A stretch of DNA of 64,000 nucleotides from Sepioteuthis lessoniana (taxonomy: Eukaryota; Mollusca; Cephalopoda; Myopsida; Loliginidae), in contig OY757921.1 in assembly GCA_963585895.1 (NCBI GenBank), forward strand, positions 86,577,177 to 86,641,176, given 5' to 3'. A program made the position numbers and the translations under genes. The notes under the pieces were generated by a model. It was not told where the DNA came from. It did not search any database and saw only the letters and a list, made by a program, of their open reading frames with translations. The number at the start of each line of letters is the position of its first letter. Position 1 is the first letter of the stretch. This document shows, piece by piece, positions 10,964-22,205 of the stretch.

Positions 10964-11398
10964 CTTAGCATGACATCGTAGTGAGTCTGAATAATACTCG
11001 AGCTTTTACGTTGACTTTCAAAACAAATACCCTGGGGAAAGGTATGAATCACCGAATTATTCAAATTGTTGGCATAATAACACCTCATCTCTTCCTCATT
11101 AACTATGGCTTTGATGTTAAATAACAAAGAAAAGTTGATATGCCAGCAAGAAACCATTATACATATATCATAAAGCCGCGGTGACTGAGAATTCCATGAC
11201 TGTTTCATCATCCCTTCATATCACTAATCAGTATAGGAAGGTATTAGAAACTGCATTAAGTATCCGCAATATGCTGCATACTGACCCTTGACAGAACCGG
11301 ATGATCCAGCTGTGTAAACAAAATTATTGCAGAAAGCACCTGTGTAAATAGGAAGGCAGCGATACGCAGGTATACCGAAGATGAGTACACGTTATGAA

Positions 11399-11422
11399 AT
11401 TATATATATATATATATATATA
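11399..11422. repeat. Short (TA)n microsatellite
   Basis: About 24 bases of TA, in sequence without another recognisable element. Confidence 0.9.
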
Positions 11423-11668
11423 CAGGTATCCATAGAGTAATGGTGGGTCTCAGTCTTGCGGCCAGAAGAAATACTCTCAGTCACTGAGAATGGCAGCCTG
11501 GCGATCGGAAGGTGGGGGTCAACGACCCACAGTAGCCCCTGGCCCGGAAGCAGAAATGGCAAAAATGTAAGGCCGTAAAGATAACACGTGTTATGGTTAA
11601 GAGAAGAATGGGTCAATATAGCAATGTCCAAGTGTCAAAGTGACTAAGTCCTTCGAGTCCTTCTCCGT

Positions 11669-11715
11669 TGTCTGTCTGTCTCTCTCTCTCACTCTCTCTC
11701 TCTCTCTCTCACTTT
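11669..11715. repeat. (CT)n microsatellite
   Basis: Imperfect CT repeat of about 45 bases with two CTCA interruptions. A short GA run at 11757-11772 follows, so the pair can fold back. Confidence 0.93.
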
Positions 11716-11869
11716 CTCACCCTTACAGTCAATTTCATACCTTAACGAGTGTAATAAAGAGAGAGAGAGAGATTTTGATAAAGAAATATGTTAAGGTCAT
11801 TATTCATTCATGTATATTCTTTGATCATTCTTCATCATGTCATACAACACATAAAGTAAATCTTTGCTG

Positions 11870-12112
11870 TGGGTGTCCTCGTGGTGTAATGGTTAAAGCG
11901 ATGGACAGCGGAATCGTAGTAAGTGAGTATTTACTCCAGTTGCACTATTACGTTCACTTTCGGGCAAATACCGTTGGGAAAGGTATGAAACCCCTTATCC
12001 TTCCAGCTATAGGTTAAATAGTACCACTACTGTTTTTCTAGGAGAATTGCTTTGACATTAAAAAAAACTAGAAAGGTTGATATGCCATTAAACAAAGAAA
12101 CCAAACCAAATC
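11870..12112 (+). repeat. SINE-1, tRNA-derived repeat
   Basis: A full-length copy with head GTGTCCTCGTGGTGTAATGG, degenerate B-box region GTGAGTATTTACTCCAG, body marks TTCACTTTCGGGCAAATACC and AAAGGTATGAAACCCCTTAT, and tail AGGTTGATATGCCATTAAAC followed by ACCAAACC. The A box is better kept than in the copy at 4262. Its head opens a spurious reading frame, which is not a gene. Confidence 0.8.
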
Positions 12113-12119
12113 TTTGTTG

Positions 12120-12560
12120 ATCTGCCAAAACTGGCACGCCTATGTGTAGAAGTTCATTGGAATACGTCGATTATGTGTTCATCCTTACTTTTCCAGCAGT
12201 ACCCTACATATCTTGTTAGTCTTACTTGGTTCGTTTGTGAGATGAGTGGTAAGTGACAGTTGAGCTGCTATTTTGTGGGGTGTTGCTTCCAAGAATTATT
12301 TAAGAGAGCATATCGCATTCTCATGCAATTCTTATCTAGCTTTTTCTTCATGTGTTTCGTTAGCGTCTATGCGGTACAGCCATATTATAGTATTGACAGA
12401 GCCACAGTTTGGAAGAGATACCATTTTTATTTTGTCGGAGAGATATTTTCATAAACAATAGCATCCGAAACCTTTTGTTGGCGTATATTGATATCATTTT
12501 CATTAGCTACGATATTGCTGTTGACGTAGTCGAATTTGTCTAGTCATTTTAAAAGCCTGC
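12120..12560 (-). pseudogene. LINE-A fragment
   Basis: On minus the sequence runs in order through the FDYVNSNIVANENDINIR, LSILYGCTA, LTKHMKKKLDKN, LLNNSWKQHPTK, LPLISQTNQVRLTRYVGYCW and KSKDEHI segments of the LINE-A C-terminal region. Several stops and frame breaks are present. Both ends are lost. It is much more diverged than the copies at 4498 and 6015, so it is an older insertion or an older subfamily. Confidence 0.65.
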
Positions 12561-12954
12561 CACTTAAAGTGGAGATGGTTTAGTTAGGTTGAGTTTTATG
12601 GCATATAAATCGTTGTAGGTTACTTAATACAAAGTCATCTTCATTCATATATATGATTTGCAAATGCATAGTTTGTAGATAACATTTTAAAATGAACCAG
12701 AGGTCATTTTTTTTGCGTAGAGTTAAATGGTAATACATAAGATTTGTATGCCAATAGTTTGTTGGTAATCTTATTTTTACATCGGTCATAGTAGATGACG
12801 TTCTGTCCTTCTTGCGAGAGACAGGGTTGTACGAAAAAATATGACGAATTAAAACTGGTTAATCATGTGCAAACAAATGAAACCCTGCCCATAGAAAATT
12901 TTACCTATTAAGTATATGTTTAGAAATCTTTAGTTGAATGTATATACATATAGA

Positions 12955-13012
12955 CAGAATTTGGCGTTAAATAACCTACAAAGGTTAATACCCCATAAAA
13001 CCCAACCAACCA
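12955..13012 (-). repeat. Shared tail motif
   Basis: A solitary copy of the 55-60 bp motif that ends SINE-1 and begins the composite repeats. The marks are TTTGGCGTTAAATAACCTAC and AAAGGTTAATACC, followed by AACCCAACCAACC. Confidence 0.6.
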
Positions 13013-13079
13013 TAAGTCTGAGTTAATTTCTGTAAACAAATTGGCTGTGAATTACGCAAATATTACAACTAATTGCACA

Positions 13080-13260
13080 CAGTTAAATGCTCTCAAGTAT
13101 TCAAATAGGAATAGTTCTATTTAGTATTAATCATTTGTTTCCTCTTACTGACGCGATTTCAGTTATTACTATCTAACATAAATAGTTTTATTTGCACACA
13201 GTTAAATGGTCTCAAGCATTGCAATGTAATAGTAACAATTCAATTAAGACACACAGTTAA
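13080..13260 (+). repeat. ~70-bp units of the composite repeat
   Basis: Three irregular units share TTGCACACAGTTAAATGGTCTC, AAGTATT or AAGCATT, and GTTCTATTTAGTATTAATC. The same unit type occurs next to many core copies in both orientations. Confidence 0.6.
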
Positions 13261-13439
13261 AGAGATACAACTGCTGCAATTTGTCTTTTTCTGCTCCTTT
13301 TTGTGTATTCCTGGAATTGTTGCATTTACACAGTCTTTAATGCTGGTGGACCCTCTTCCTACTTCTTTTCTTCGCACATATGTCTCCTCTTAAGAGTAAA
13401 ACCTTGTGTCCTTGTTTTTTGTTTTTTTTTAGTCTACTT

Positions 13440-13885
13440 ATCTTAAGTTCCTCTCTTGTCCATTTTAAGAACGGTCTAGAGTATCTTACAAGTGTGAGGG
13501 CGGCTCAGATGGTTATTTCTTATATACTACTACTGCACCTGTTCCCTCTACTGCTACAATTTATCTGTTTATTTTTTAATAATATGCTATGTGATTTTTT
13601 GGTGTTGGAGAACCATCTACACTTTTGTATATTGTCACCAATTTCTTTATCTGTTGATTTATTTATTTGAGTTACTCTCTTGTCCATTTTAAGAATGATC
13701 TACGGTATCATACGAGAGGGAATGGTTTCCCAGGTATTTATTCCTGCAAAACGTGGCTTTGAGAAGTTTTCTTGTTTTTCGTACTTTTTCTTTTAGTTCT
13801 CTTTGATGTTATTTGCTTCCAATATTCCTGAGTACTTGAAATTTTCTGATTCTCCAAGTGTCCTGATGATTTTCTGATTCCATTG
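13440..13885 (-). pseudogene. LINE-B fragment, split
   Basis: On minus, 13670-13885 reads IIRTLGESENFKYSGILEA, then a degenerate segment ending near KMDKRVT. About 13440-13500 reads ALTLVRYSRPFLKWTREEL. The same order, without the gap, is found at 57437-57694 as RTLEENETYKYLGILEA through LVRYSGTFFKWTRDEL. About 160 unrelated bases therefore interrupt this copy. It represents the region downstream of the reverse-transcriptase palm. Confidence 0.6.
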
Positions 13886-13904
13886 TTCGATTTCTTTATC
13901 ATCG

Positions 13905-14560
13905 TAATTTGTTTCTTTATGCCTCCTTGGTTATCTCCCTTTTTACTATCTTCTCATATCAATCTTTATAAGAATATTATCATTATTTGTTTGTTATGGC
14001 TCCTTGGTCCCCTCCTCTTTTTACTATCTTCTCATATCAATCTTTATAAGAATATTATCATTTTTTGTTTGTTATGGCTCCTTGGTCCCCTCCTCTTTTT
14101 ACTATCTTCTCATATCAATCTTTATAAGAATATTATCATTTTTTGTTTGTTATGCCTAATTGGGTATCTCCCCTTTTTACTATCTTCTCACATCAACCTT
14201 TATAAAAAATATTATAATTTTTTATTTGTTATGCCTACTTGGATATCCCTCCTTTTCACTATCTTCTCACATCAGCCTTTATGAAAAAATTATCATTATT
14301 TGTTTGTTATGCCTACTTGGGAATCTCCTCTTTTTACTATCTTCTCACATAAACAGGTATCTCCCCTTTTTACTATCTTTTCAAATCAACCTTTATAAAA
14401 AATATTATAATTTTTTATTTGTTATGCCTACTTGGGCATCTCTCCTATTTACTGTCTTCTCACATCAACCCTTATAAAAATATTATCATTATTTGTTTGT
14501 TATGCCTACTTGGGCATCTCCCCTTTTTACTATCTTTTTGCATGAACCTTTTTAAAAATA
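13905..14560 (+). repeat. 78-bp tandem array
   Basis: About eight units each start with TTTTTACTATCTTCTCA and carry ATCAATCTTTATAA, ATATTATCATT and TTGTTTGTTATGCC. Unit starts near 13943, 14021, 14099, 14177 and 14255 are 78 bases apart. Because 78 is a multiple of three, a 133-codon open frame (13883-14284) arises with a 26-residue hydrophobic repeat. I take that as a by-product of the period, not a gene. Confidence 0.9.
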
Positions 14561-14569
14561 TAATCAACA

Positions 14570-14725
14570 TGAATAGTTCTATTCAAGATTACTCATTCTT
14601 TAGCACACAGTTAAATTGTTTCAAGTATTGCTATATATTACAAACAATTTTGTTAAACATCAGTCATTTTTTACACGCAGTTAAATTGTTAAACAGTTCT
14701 ACTTCTAACAATTTGATTTAACCGT
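14570..14725 (+). repeat. ~70-bp units of the composite repeat
   Basis: Two or three units share GCACACAGTTAAATTGTTTC, AAGTATTGCTAT and a TTTAAC/TCATTT join. The next element, a SINE-1 variant, interrupts at about 14725, and unit sequence resumes at 15005-15060, so the SINE inserted into the unit run. Confidence 0.55.
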
Positions 14726-15016
14726 ATTTACCAACCTCTCCGCTCGGGCAGGTTATGACACAAGGTCTATTTTTAAGCGGAGTTTAACAGGTTTCAATTC
14801 AGAGTTTTCCTTCTCCTAGACTAGTTGCCTCAACAAGGCTGAAGAACCCAGTCTTTCCAACTATTTACCTATAGCTGGAGGGCGAATAATTGGATTCATA
14901 CCTTTCCCAAAGGTATTAGTGGTATGTGAGATATAATCAGTATCGTCCAGGATTTGAACTCGTGTCGTCGTGTCCATTTTCTACGACGATAACCATGATA
15001 CCACGGGCACCTCCTA
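14726..15016 (-). repeat. SINE-1B, tRNA-derived repeat
   Basis: On minus the head reads GGTGCCCGTGGTATCATGGTT (A box) and GAGTTCAAATCCTGGACGA (B box), both better preserved than in SINE-1. The body shares the AAAGGTATGAATCCAATTAT segment with SINE-1. The 3' half differs and carries CTCCGCTTAAAAATAGACC and CTGCCCGAGCGGAGAGG. A second copy with the same 3' half is at 24050-24320. Confidence 0.75.
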
Positions 15017-15062
15017 ACAATTTGATTTAACGTTTGTCATTTGTTTTTTCACAGTTAAGAAG

Positions 15063-15170
15063 TCAAAAAGTCCTTTTCGATCCAAAGATGGGACCCAATC
15101 AGGTGCGACCACTTTAGGCCAAAGTAGACCTGGGAGTACTCCACATTCCCCATAGCAACTGAGCTGATGG
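15063..15170 (+). repeat. Truncated core repeat
   Basis: The first half of the core is visible: TCCAAAGATGGGACCCAATCAGGTG, GGCCAAAGTAGACCTGGGAG and TCCACATTCCCCATAG. It runs straight into a LINE-A fragment, so its 3' half is lost or replaced. Confidence 0.55.
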
Positions 15171-16000
15171 AGATGGCAACTTCTTGTTGAAAACGCATGA
15201 AATCTGTTTATTTGCTTTCACGTAGAGACTAATATTAGTTGCTGTTTGCTCCAGACAATGCAGCAGGGATTCCACTTGTGCAGGTGCATTTGCTAGAAGT
15301 GTTAGCACATCTGTTTGTGTCTGTCATAGTTTCTGCAAGATATCGTCATCTTTTTGCTTTTTTTTAGTGTAATTTCCACCTTCTTTTAATATATCTGTAA
15401 ACATCTAGAGTATGTAGCTTTGCCTAATTATAAACATATATGGCGTTAATGTATCTTTTTGCAAGGCTCCAGAGACAATATGGAAGAAGTTGATGTCACT
15501 ATCAGATCAGCAAACTACGACGAATAATGTTGCTTCGAGATTTTTTGCGCGTACTCCTTCGATGAATTGACGGATAGTCAGAATCTGTGATATTATGGAT
15601 AGATTTCTCCGAAAATAATATTTGATTTTTTAAAGAATTTTCTTGATATCAGTTTGTATACGTTTGTTTTATCAGCTATAGAAGTAAGGCTTATTCCTCT
15701 GTCGTTCTCAGTGATCGCGAGGTCACCTTGCTTGGAGAACGGAAGGATGCAGCTTTTTTTTTTTTCATTTTGTTATTGTGTTTTGTTAAAAGACAGCATT
15801 GCGTAAACAAAGAAGTGTGTCGTCAAATTTCCTTGTCTTCTATCCTTCCGGAAATATTTCGATGCGGCCAACAGCTTTTCTGGTTCTTATTTTTTCTGTA
15901 CTGCATCACGTTCTTCTTCCATCACCTGTCCTAATTTAATGTCGTGTTGGCTATTTATAATTTTTGACGGGTTTATGAATGACTTTAGGTTTTTTTTTTA
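15114..16000 (-). pseudogene. LINE-A reverse transcriptase, internally deleted
   Basis: This is the most 5' LINE-A sequence in the window. Reading minus, 15690-15780 gives SKQGDLAITENDRGISLTSIADKT, the conserved region ahead of the palm. Near 15550 comes LSVNSSKEYAQKI, and 15114-15308 encodes LTLLANAPAQVESLLHCLEQ through YVKANKQISCVF, just after the catalytic YADD box. The segment carrying the YADD box is not seen, and frame breaks are frequent. Further upstream sequence to about 16000 may belong to the same ORF. Confidence 0.6.
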
Positions 16001-16204
16001 GGCAAATTCTTGTAAATTTCTCTTCACTTCTACAGACTTTCTTCTTGGACTGCCGCTTTTAGATTTACTCTTGTGGTGCCTTCCTTCCGATATCTTAATT
16101 TACAATCTACTATGCTAATTATAATGGCTTATCTTCAACTGAGTTTCTACTTGTTCCTTTTTGGTAAATGTATGTTAGTTGTCTAAGGGCATTCTTAAGT
16201 TTCT

Positions 16205-19200
16205 CTGCGATGACATTTGTTGGGTTTCTTTTAATTATTAAGTATCTTTTTTTCATGTTACCCCACTTTTCACAAACTACTACTCTACGTTGACATTTGT
16301 TGGGTTTCTTTTAATTATTAAGTATCTTATTTTCATGTTACCGCACTTTTCGCAAAATACTATTCTGCGTTGACATTTGTTGGGTTTCTTTTAATTATTA
16401 AGTATCTTTTTTTCATGTTTCCCCACTTTTCGCAAACTACTACTCTGCGTTGACATTTGTTGGGTTTCTTTTAATTATTAAGTATCTTTTTTTCATGTTA
16501 CCCCACTTTTCGCAAACTACTACTCTGCGTTGACATTTGTTGGGTCTCTTTTAATTATTAAGTATCTTTTTTTCGTGTTACCCCACTTTTCGCAAACTAC
16601 TACTCTGCGTTGACATTTGTTGGGTTTCTTTTAATTATTAAGTATGTTTTTTTTCATGTTACCCCACTTTTCGCAAACTACTACTCTGGGTTGACATTGT
16701 TTGGGTTTCTTTTAATTATTAAGTATTTTTTTTCATGTTACCCCACTTTTCGCAAACTACTACTCTGCGTTGACATTTGTTGGGTCTCTTTTAATTATTA
16801 AGTATCTTTTTTTCGTGTTACCCCACTTTTCGCAAACTACTACTCTGCGTTGACATTTGTTGGGTTTCTTTTAATTATTAAGTATGTTTTTTTTCATGTT
16901 ACCCCACTTTTTGCAAACTACTACTCTGAGTTGACATTGTTTGGGTTTCTTTTAATTATTAAGTATGTTTTTTTTTTCATGTTACCCCACTTTTCGCAAC
17001 CTACTACTCTGCGTTGACATTTGTTGGGTTTCTTTTAATTATTAAGTATCTTTTTTTCATGTTACCCCACTTTTCGCAAACTATTACTCTGCGTTGACAT
17101 TTGTTGGGTCTCTTTTAATTATTAAGTATCTTTTTTTCATGTTACCCCACTTTTCGCAAACTACTACTCTGCGTTGACATTTGTTGGGTCTCTTTTAATT
17201 ATTAAGTATCTTTTTTTCGTGTTACCCCACTTTTCGCAAACTACTACTCTGCGTTGACATTTGTTGGGTCTCTTTTAATTATTAAGTATCTTTTTTTCGT
17301 GTTACCCCACTTTTCGCAAACTACTACACTGCGTTGACATTTGTTGGGTTTCTTTTAATTATTAAGTATGTATTTTTTTCATGTTACCCCACTTTTCACA
17401 AACTACTACTCTGAGTTGACATTATTTGGGTTTCTTTTAATTATTAAGTATGTTTTTTTTTTCATGTTACCCTACTTTTCGCAAAAATACTACTCTGCGT
17501 TGACATTTGTTGGGTTTCTTTTAATTATTAAGTATCTTTTTTTCATGTTACCCCACTTTTCGCAAACTACTACTCTGCATTGACATTTGTTGGGTCTCTT
17601 TTAATTATTAAGTATCTTTTTTTCATGTTACCCCACTTTTCGCAAACTACTACTCTGCGTTGACATTTGTTGGGTCTCTTTTAATTATTAAGTATCTTTT
17701 TTTCGTGTTACCCCACTTTTCGCAAACTACTACTCTGCGTTGACATTTGTTGGTTCTCTTTTAATTATTAAGTATCTTTTTTTCGTGTTACCCCACTTTT
17801 CGCAAACTACTACTCTGCGTTGACATTTGTTGGGTTTCTTTTAATTATTAAGTATGTTTTTTTTTCATGTTACCCCACTTTTCGCAAACTACTACTCTGA
17901 GTTGACATTGTTTGGGTTTCTTTTAATTATTAAGTATGTTTTTTTTTCATGTTACCCCACTTTTCGCAACCTACTACTCTGAGTTGACATTTGTTGGGTT
18001 TCTTTTAATTATTAAGTATCTTTTTTTCATGTTACCCCACTTTTCGCAAACTACTACTCTGCGTTGACATTTGTTGGGTCTCTTTTAATTATTAAGTATC
18101 TTTTTTTCATGTTACCCCACTTTTCGCAAACTACTACTCTGCGTTGACATTTGTTGGGTCTCTTTTAATTATTAAGTATCTTTTTTTCGTGTTACCCCAC
18201 TTTTCGCAAACTACTACTCTGCGTTGACATTTGTTGGGTTTCTTTTAATTATTAAGTATTTTTTTTTTCATGTTACCCCACTTTTCGCAAACTACTACTC
18301 TGAGTTGACATTGTTTGGGTTTCTTTTAATTATTAAGTATGTTTTTTTTTCATGTTACCCCACTTTTCGCAAACTACTACTCTGCGTTGACATTTGTTGG
18401 GTTTCTTTTAATTATTAAGTATCTTTTTTTCATGTTACCCCACTTTTCGCAAACTACTACTCTGCGTTGACATTTGTTGGGTCTCTTTTAATTATTAAGT
18501 ATCTTTTTTTCATGTTACCCCACTTTTCGCAAACTACTACTCTGCGTTGACATTTGTTGGGTCTCTTTTAATTATTAAGTATCTTTTTTTCGTGTTACCC
18601 CACTTTTCGCAAACTACTACTCTGCGTTGACATTTGTTGGGTCTCTTTTAATTATTAAGTATCTTTTTTTCGTGTTACCCCACTTTTCGCAAACTACTAC
18701 TCTGCGTTGACATTTGTTGGGTTTCTTTTAATTATTAAGTATGTTTTTTTTTCATGTTACCCCACTTTTCGCAAACTACTACTCTGAGTTGACATTGTTT
18801 GGGTTTCTTTTAATTATTAAGTATGTTTTTTTTTCATGTTACCCCACTTTTCGCAACCTACTACTCTGCGTTGACATTTGTTGGGTTTCTTTTAATTATT
18901 AGGTATCTTTTTTTCATGTTACCCCACTTTTCGCAAACTACTACTCTGCGTTGAAATTTGTTGGGTCTCTTTTAATTATTAAGTATCTTTTTTTCATGTT
19001 ACCCCACTTTTCGCAAACTACTACTCTGCGTTGACATTTGTTGGGTCTCTTTTAATTATTAAGTATCTTTTTTTCGTGTTACCCCACTTTTCGCAACCTA
19101 CTACTCTGCGTTGACATTTGTTGGGTCTCTTTTAATTATTAAGTATCTTTTTTTCGTGTTACCCCACTTTTCGCAAACTACTACTCTGAGTAGACATTGT

Positions 19201-20730
19201 TTGGGTTTCATTTAAGTATTAAGTAGGTTTTTTTTTTTTCATGTTACCCCACTTTTCGCAAACTACTACTCTGCGTTGACATTTGTTGGGTCTCTTTTAA
19301 TTATTAAGTATCTTTTTTTCATGTTACCCCACTTTTCGCAAACTACTACTCTGCGTTGACATTTGTTGGGTCTCTTTTAATTATTAAGTATCTTTTTTTC
19401 GTGTTACCCCACTTTTCGCAAACTACTACTTTGCGTTGTCATTTGTTGGGTTTTTTTTTAATTATTAAGTATCTTTTTTTCGTGTTACCCCACTTTTCGC
19501 AAACTACTACTCTGCGTTGACATTTGTTGGGTTTCTTTTAATTATTAAGTATGTTTTTTTTTCATGTTACCCCACTTTTCGCAAACTACTACTCTGAGTT
19601 GACATTGTTTGGGTTTCTTTTAATTATTAAGTATGTTTTTTTTTCATGTTACCCCACTTTTCGCATCCTACTACTCTGCGTTGACATTTGTTGGGTTTCT
19701 TTTAATTATTAAGTATCTTTTTTTCATGTTACCCCACTTTTCGCAAACTACTACTCTGCGTTGACATTTGTTGGGTCTCTTTTAATTATTAAGTATCTTT
19801 TTTTCATGTTACCCCACTTTTCGCAAACTACTACTCTGCGTTGACATTTGTTGGGTCTCTTTTAATTATTAAGTATCTTTTTTTCGTGTTACCCCACTTT
19901 TCGCAAACTACTACTCTGCGTTGACATTTGTTGGGTCTCTTTTAATTATTAAGTATCTTTTTTTCGTGTTACCCCACTTTTCGCAAACTACTACTCTGCG
20001 TTGACATTTGTTGGGTCTCTTTTAATTATTAAGTATCTTTTTTTCGTGTTACTCCGCTTTTCGCAAACTACTACTCTGAGTAGACATTGTTTGGGTTTCA
20101 TTTAAGTATTAAGTAGGTTTTTTTTTTTTCATGTTACCCCACTTTTCGCAAACTACTACTCTGCGTTGACATTTGTTGGGTCTCTTTTAATTATTAAGCA
20201 TCTTTTTTTCATGTTACCCCACTTTTCGCAAACTACTACTCTGCGTTGACATTTGTTGGGTCTCTTTTAATTATTAAGTATCTTTTTTTCGTGTTACCCC
20301 ACTTTTCGCAAACTACTACTCTGCGTTGACATTTGTTGGGTCTCTTTTAATTATTAAGTATCTTTTTTTCGTGTTACCCCACTTTTCGCAAACTACTACT
20401 CTGAGTAGACATTGTTTGGGTTTCATTTAAGTATTAAGTAGGTTTTTTTTTTCATGTTACCCCACTTTTCGCAAACTACTACTCTGAGTTGACATTGTTT
20501 GGGTTTCTTTTAATTATTAAGTATGTTTTTTTTTTTTCATGTTACCCTACTTTTCGCAAAATACTACTCTGAGTAGACATTGTTTGGGTTTCTTTTAATT
20601 ATTAAGTATGTATTTTTTTCATGTTACCCCACTTTTCGCAAACTACTACTCTGAGTTGACATTGTTTGGGTCTCTTTTAATTATTAAGTATGTTTTTTCA
20701 TGATACCCTGCTTTTCGCAAACTGCTTCTG
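16205..20730. repeat. Satellite array, 80-bp monomer, about 56 copies
   Basis: The monomer is 80-84 bases. It begins GCGTTGACATTTGTTGGG, continues TTTCTTTTAATTATTAAGTA, a T run of 7-11, CATGTTACCCCACTTTTCGC and AAACTACTACTCT. Length variation lies almost wholly in the T run. Variant monomers recur in order: GAGTTGACATTGTTTGGG or GAGTAGACATTGTTTGGG starts at 16928, 17413, 17899, 18302, 18786, 19188, 19596 and 20078. Spacings are about 405 or 485 bases, that is blocks of five or six monomers. Monomers inside a block differ as TTTC/TCTC and CATG/CGTG types. The right edge is diverged. No ORF survives more than about two monomers. Confidence 0.98.
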
Positions 20731-20869
20731 ATTTATGGAACTCTATATTTGGCTCTTGATTTGATTGGTATGCACTCGGGGACTGCTTCTCTATCGGCGG
20801 TAAAATATTTTCATATTCGTCTTTCGGATAATGTCTTTCAGCTAAAAAGTATCACATTTGTGTTTTCAG

Positions 20870-20915
20870 AGTTTTAGTATACTGTACTGCTATATGGATG
20901 CACTACACCTTTTAG
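20870..20915 (+). pseudogene. Tiny LINE-A fragment
   Basis: The sequence TACTGCTATATGGATGCACTAC matches the LLYGCTT codons of LINE-A over about 25 bases, directly beside a piece of core repeat (TTTTAGGGTCCCATTTATGACTCAAATAGA). Confidence 0.35.
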
Positions 20916-20989
20916 GGTCCCATTTATGACTCAAATAGAAATATATCACCATTTTAAAAGCTTGAAACCATTTAACAGTAAATTTAAAT

Positions 20990-21480
20990 AGAATTATTTG
21001 TGTAATATAATGGCGGAGGGATTTCGTTTTATGCCTTTGGGTTTAGTTAGGCTGAGAACCTTTCGACTCAGCACATGGGTTAGTTCGGTGCAAACTTGAA
21101 TGCAGGTGTTAACGGGCGCGCGGGGAGGATGTGTCGTTCATAGATGTCAAAATAAAATCCGATAGAAAGGTTGACCGGTGGATGTGAATGACGTCATGTA
21201 CCGGAAGCGCGCGCGCGGAGGATTTTGGGGATTTTGAAAAAGTCAGTTAGTAGAGTTGAGTCTTACCCTCCGAAGAAGAAAGGTGACTTTCGCTTGCTCG
21301 CCGAGGACTTGGGTAGGTGTCGCACATGATGGTGGGCAGATGTAAAAGCCGGAATAGAAAGAATGTGTATCTCTCTCCTTATGTCGAAGAACCTTTAAAC
21401 TCAAAGGTAATAAAAACGTTTCGTACCTGAACTAAGAAGTCGTAAGTGTTTTCGTGTTTCGAGATTCCTTTGTTTTATGT
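20990..21480 (+). repeat. LTR-like dispersed repeat, family 2
   Basis: A relatively GC-rich 480-base segment is related to 44760-45190 (minus). Shared blocks in order are TTTAGTTAGGCT(G/T)AGAAC, TTGAATGCAGGTGTT, CGGAGGATGTG, AATAAAA, TCTCTCTCC, TCGAAG and TTTCGTACCTGAACTAA, ending GATTCC. The size and an internal AATAAA suit a solo LTR or an untranslated repeat of a retroelement. No clean TG..CA ends or target duplication were found. A CpG-rich run GCGCGCGCGCGG sits at 21209. Confidence 0.5.
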
Positions 21481-21574
21481 ATATATGTTATGAACATTGC
21501 ATGTACATTTCACATATTCATGTATGGCTATGTTACACTTGTGTTCAATAGTAATAAGTGGTAAGTAAAGTTGT

Positions 21575-21797
21575 CTCCCTTTAGTCGAGGGTGACCCGAA
21601 GGCTCACTTTTCGATAGCTACTACAAGGTGTAGCGAAGGGCGCGACTCCATTCCCTGGATTGATCTACTTTACCTTTGATCCGTACCTTATAATGCTGAG
21701 TGTTAAGCAAGGAGTCATCAAGTACCATTTTTTGAGTCTTTTGATTGAACCCAGGTCTCCCCGACCATTGGCGAACACTCTAACCATTAGGCAAATA
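21575..21797 (-). repeat. SINE-2, tRNA-derived repeat
   Basis: A reverse-oriented copy. On minus it opens with TAATGGTTAGAGTGTTCGCC, then GGGGAGACCTGGGTTCAATC as the B-box region, and ends with TCGACTAAAGGGAGACAAC. Family marks GCCTTCGGGTCACCCTCGAC and TGCTGAGTGTTAAGC are present. Confidence 0.75.
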
Positions 21798-21799
21798 TA

Positions 21800-22070
21800 T
21801 GAAAAAAAAACACATTTAAATTGAATTATTAGTGTTAGATAGCCATATCTGAAACCATTCAGACGTGTGCAAAAAGTTATTAGTTCTAGAAAGAATTGTT
21901 AGCGTTAGATAGCAATACTTAAAGCCATTTAACTGTGTGCAAATAAAACTATTACTGTTAGCTAGCAATACCAGAAACCATTTAACTGTGAGCAAACAAC
22001 TGATTTGTACTAAATAGACTGATGTGTTTGATAGCAAACTGTTAATCCCTATAAATATGAGTAAACAAAT
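21800..22070 (-). repeat. ~70-bp units of the composite repeat
   Basis: Four irregular units in reverse orientation share ATTGTTAGCGTTAGATAGCA, TACTTAAAGCCATTTAACTG and TGTGCAAA. They overlap a 73-codon minus-strand open stretch that is not a gene. Confidence 0.65.
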
Positions 22071-22149
22071 GTCCTCACGCTCATTTAAAATTTCTTATCG
22101 ACAAAGTATTATTTTGCTAATCATATATATTTAATATATTAGTATAAAC

Positions 22150-22205
22150 AGGACTTGGCATTAAATAACTGATGAGGGTTGATGTGCCGTAAAACACAAC
22201 CAACC
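22150..22205 (-). repeat. Shared tail motif
   Basis: A solitary copy: TTGGCATTAAATAACTG, AGGGTTGATGTGCCGTAAAA, CACAACCAACC. From 22205 to 22890 I see only AT-rich sequence. Confidence 0.6.

Noticed and set aside
11640..12017. 125-codon ORF starting near a CT repeat.
   Set aside because: It is a join of CT microsatellite and the head of a SINE-1 copy; the same head translation occurs wherever SINE-1 lies in this phase.
13883..14477. Repetitive multi-span membrane protein.
   Set aside because: The periodic hydrophobic sequence follows from a 78-bp array; later units break the frame.
16205..20730. CRISPR array or tandem gene cluster in the satellite, and 60-70 codon open stretches inside it.
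   Set aside because: Monomers join without spacers, the genome is eukaryotic, and the 80-base period shifts frame each unit.
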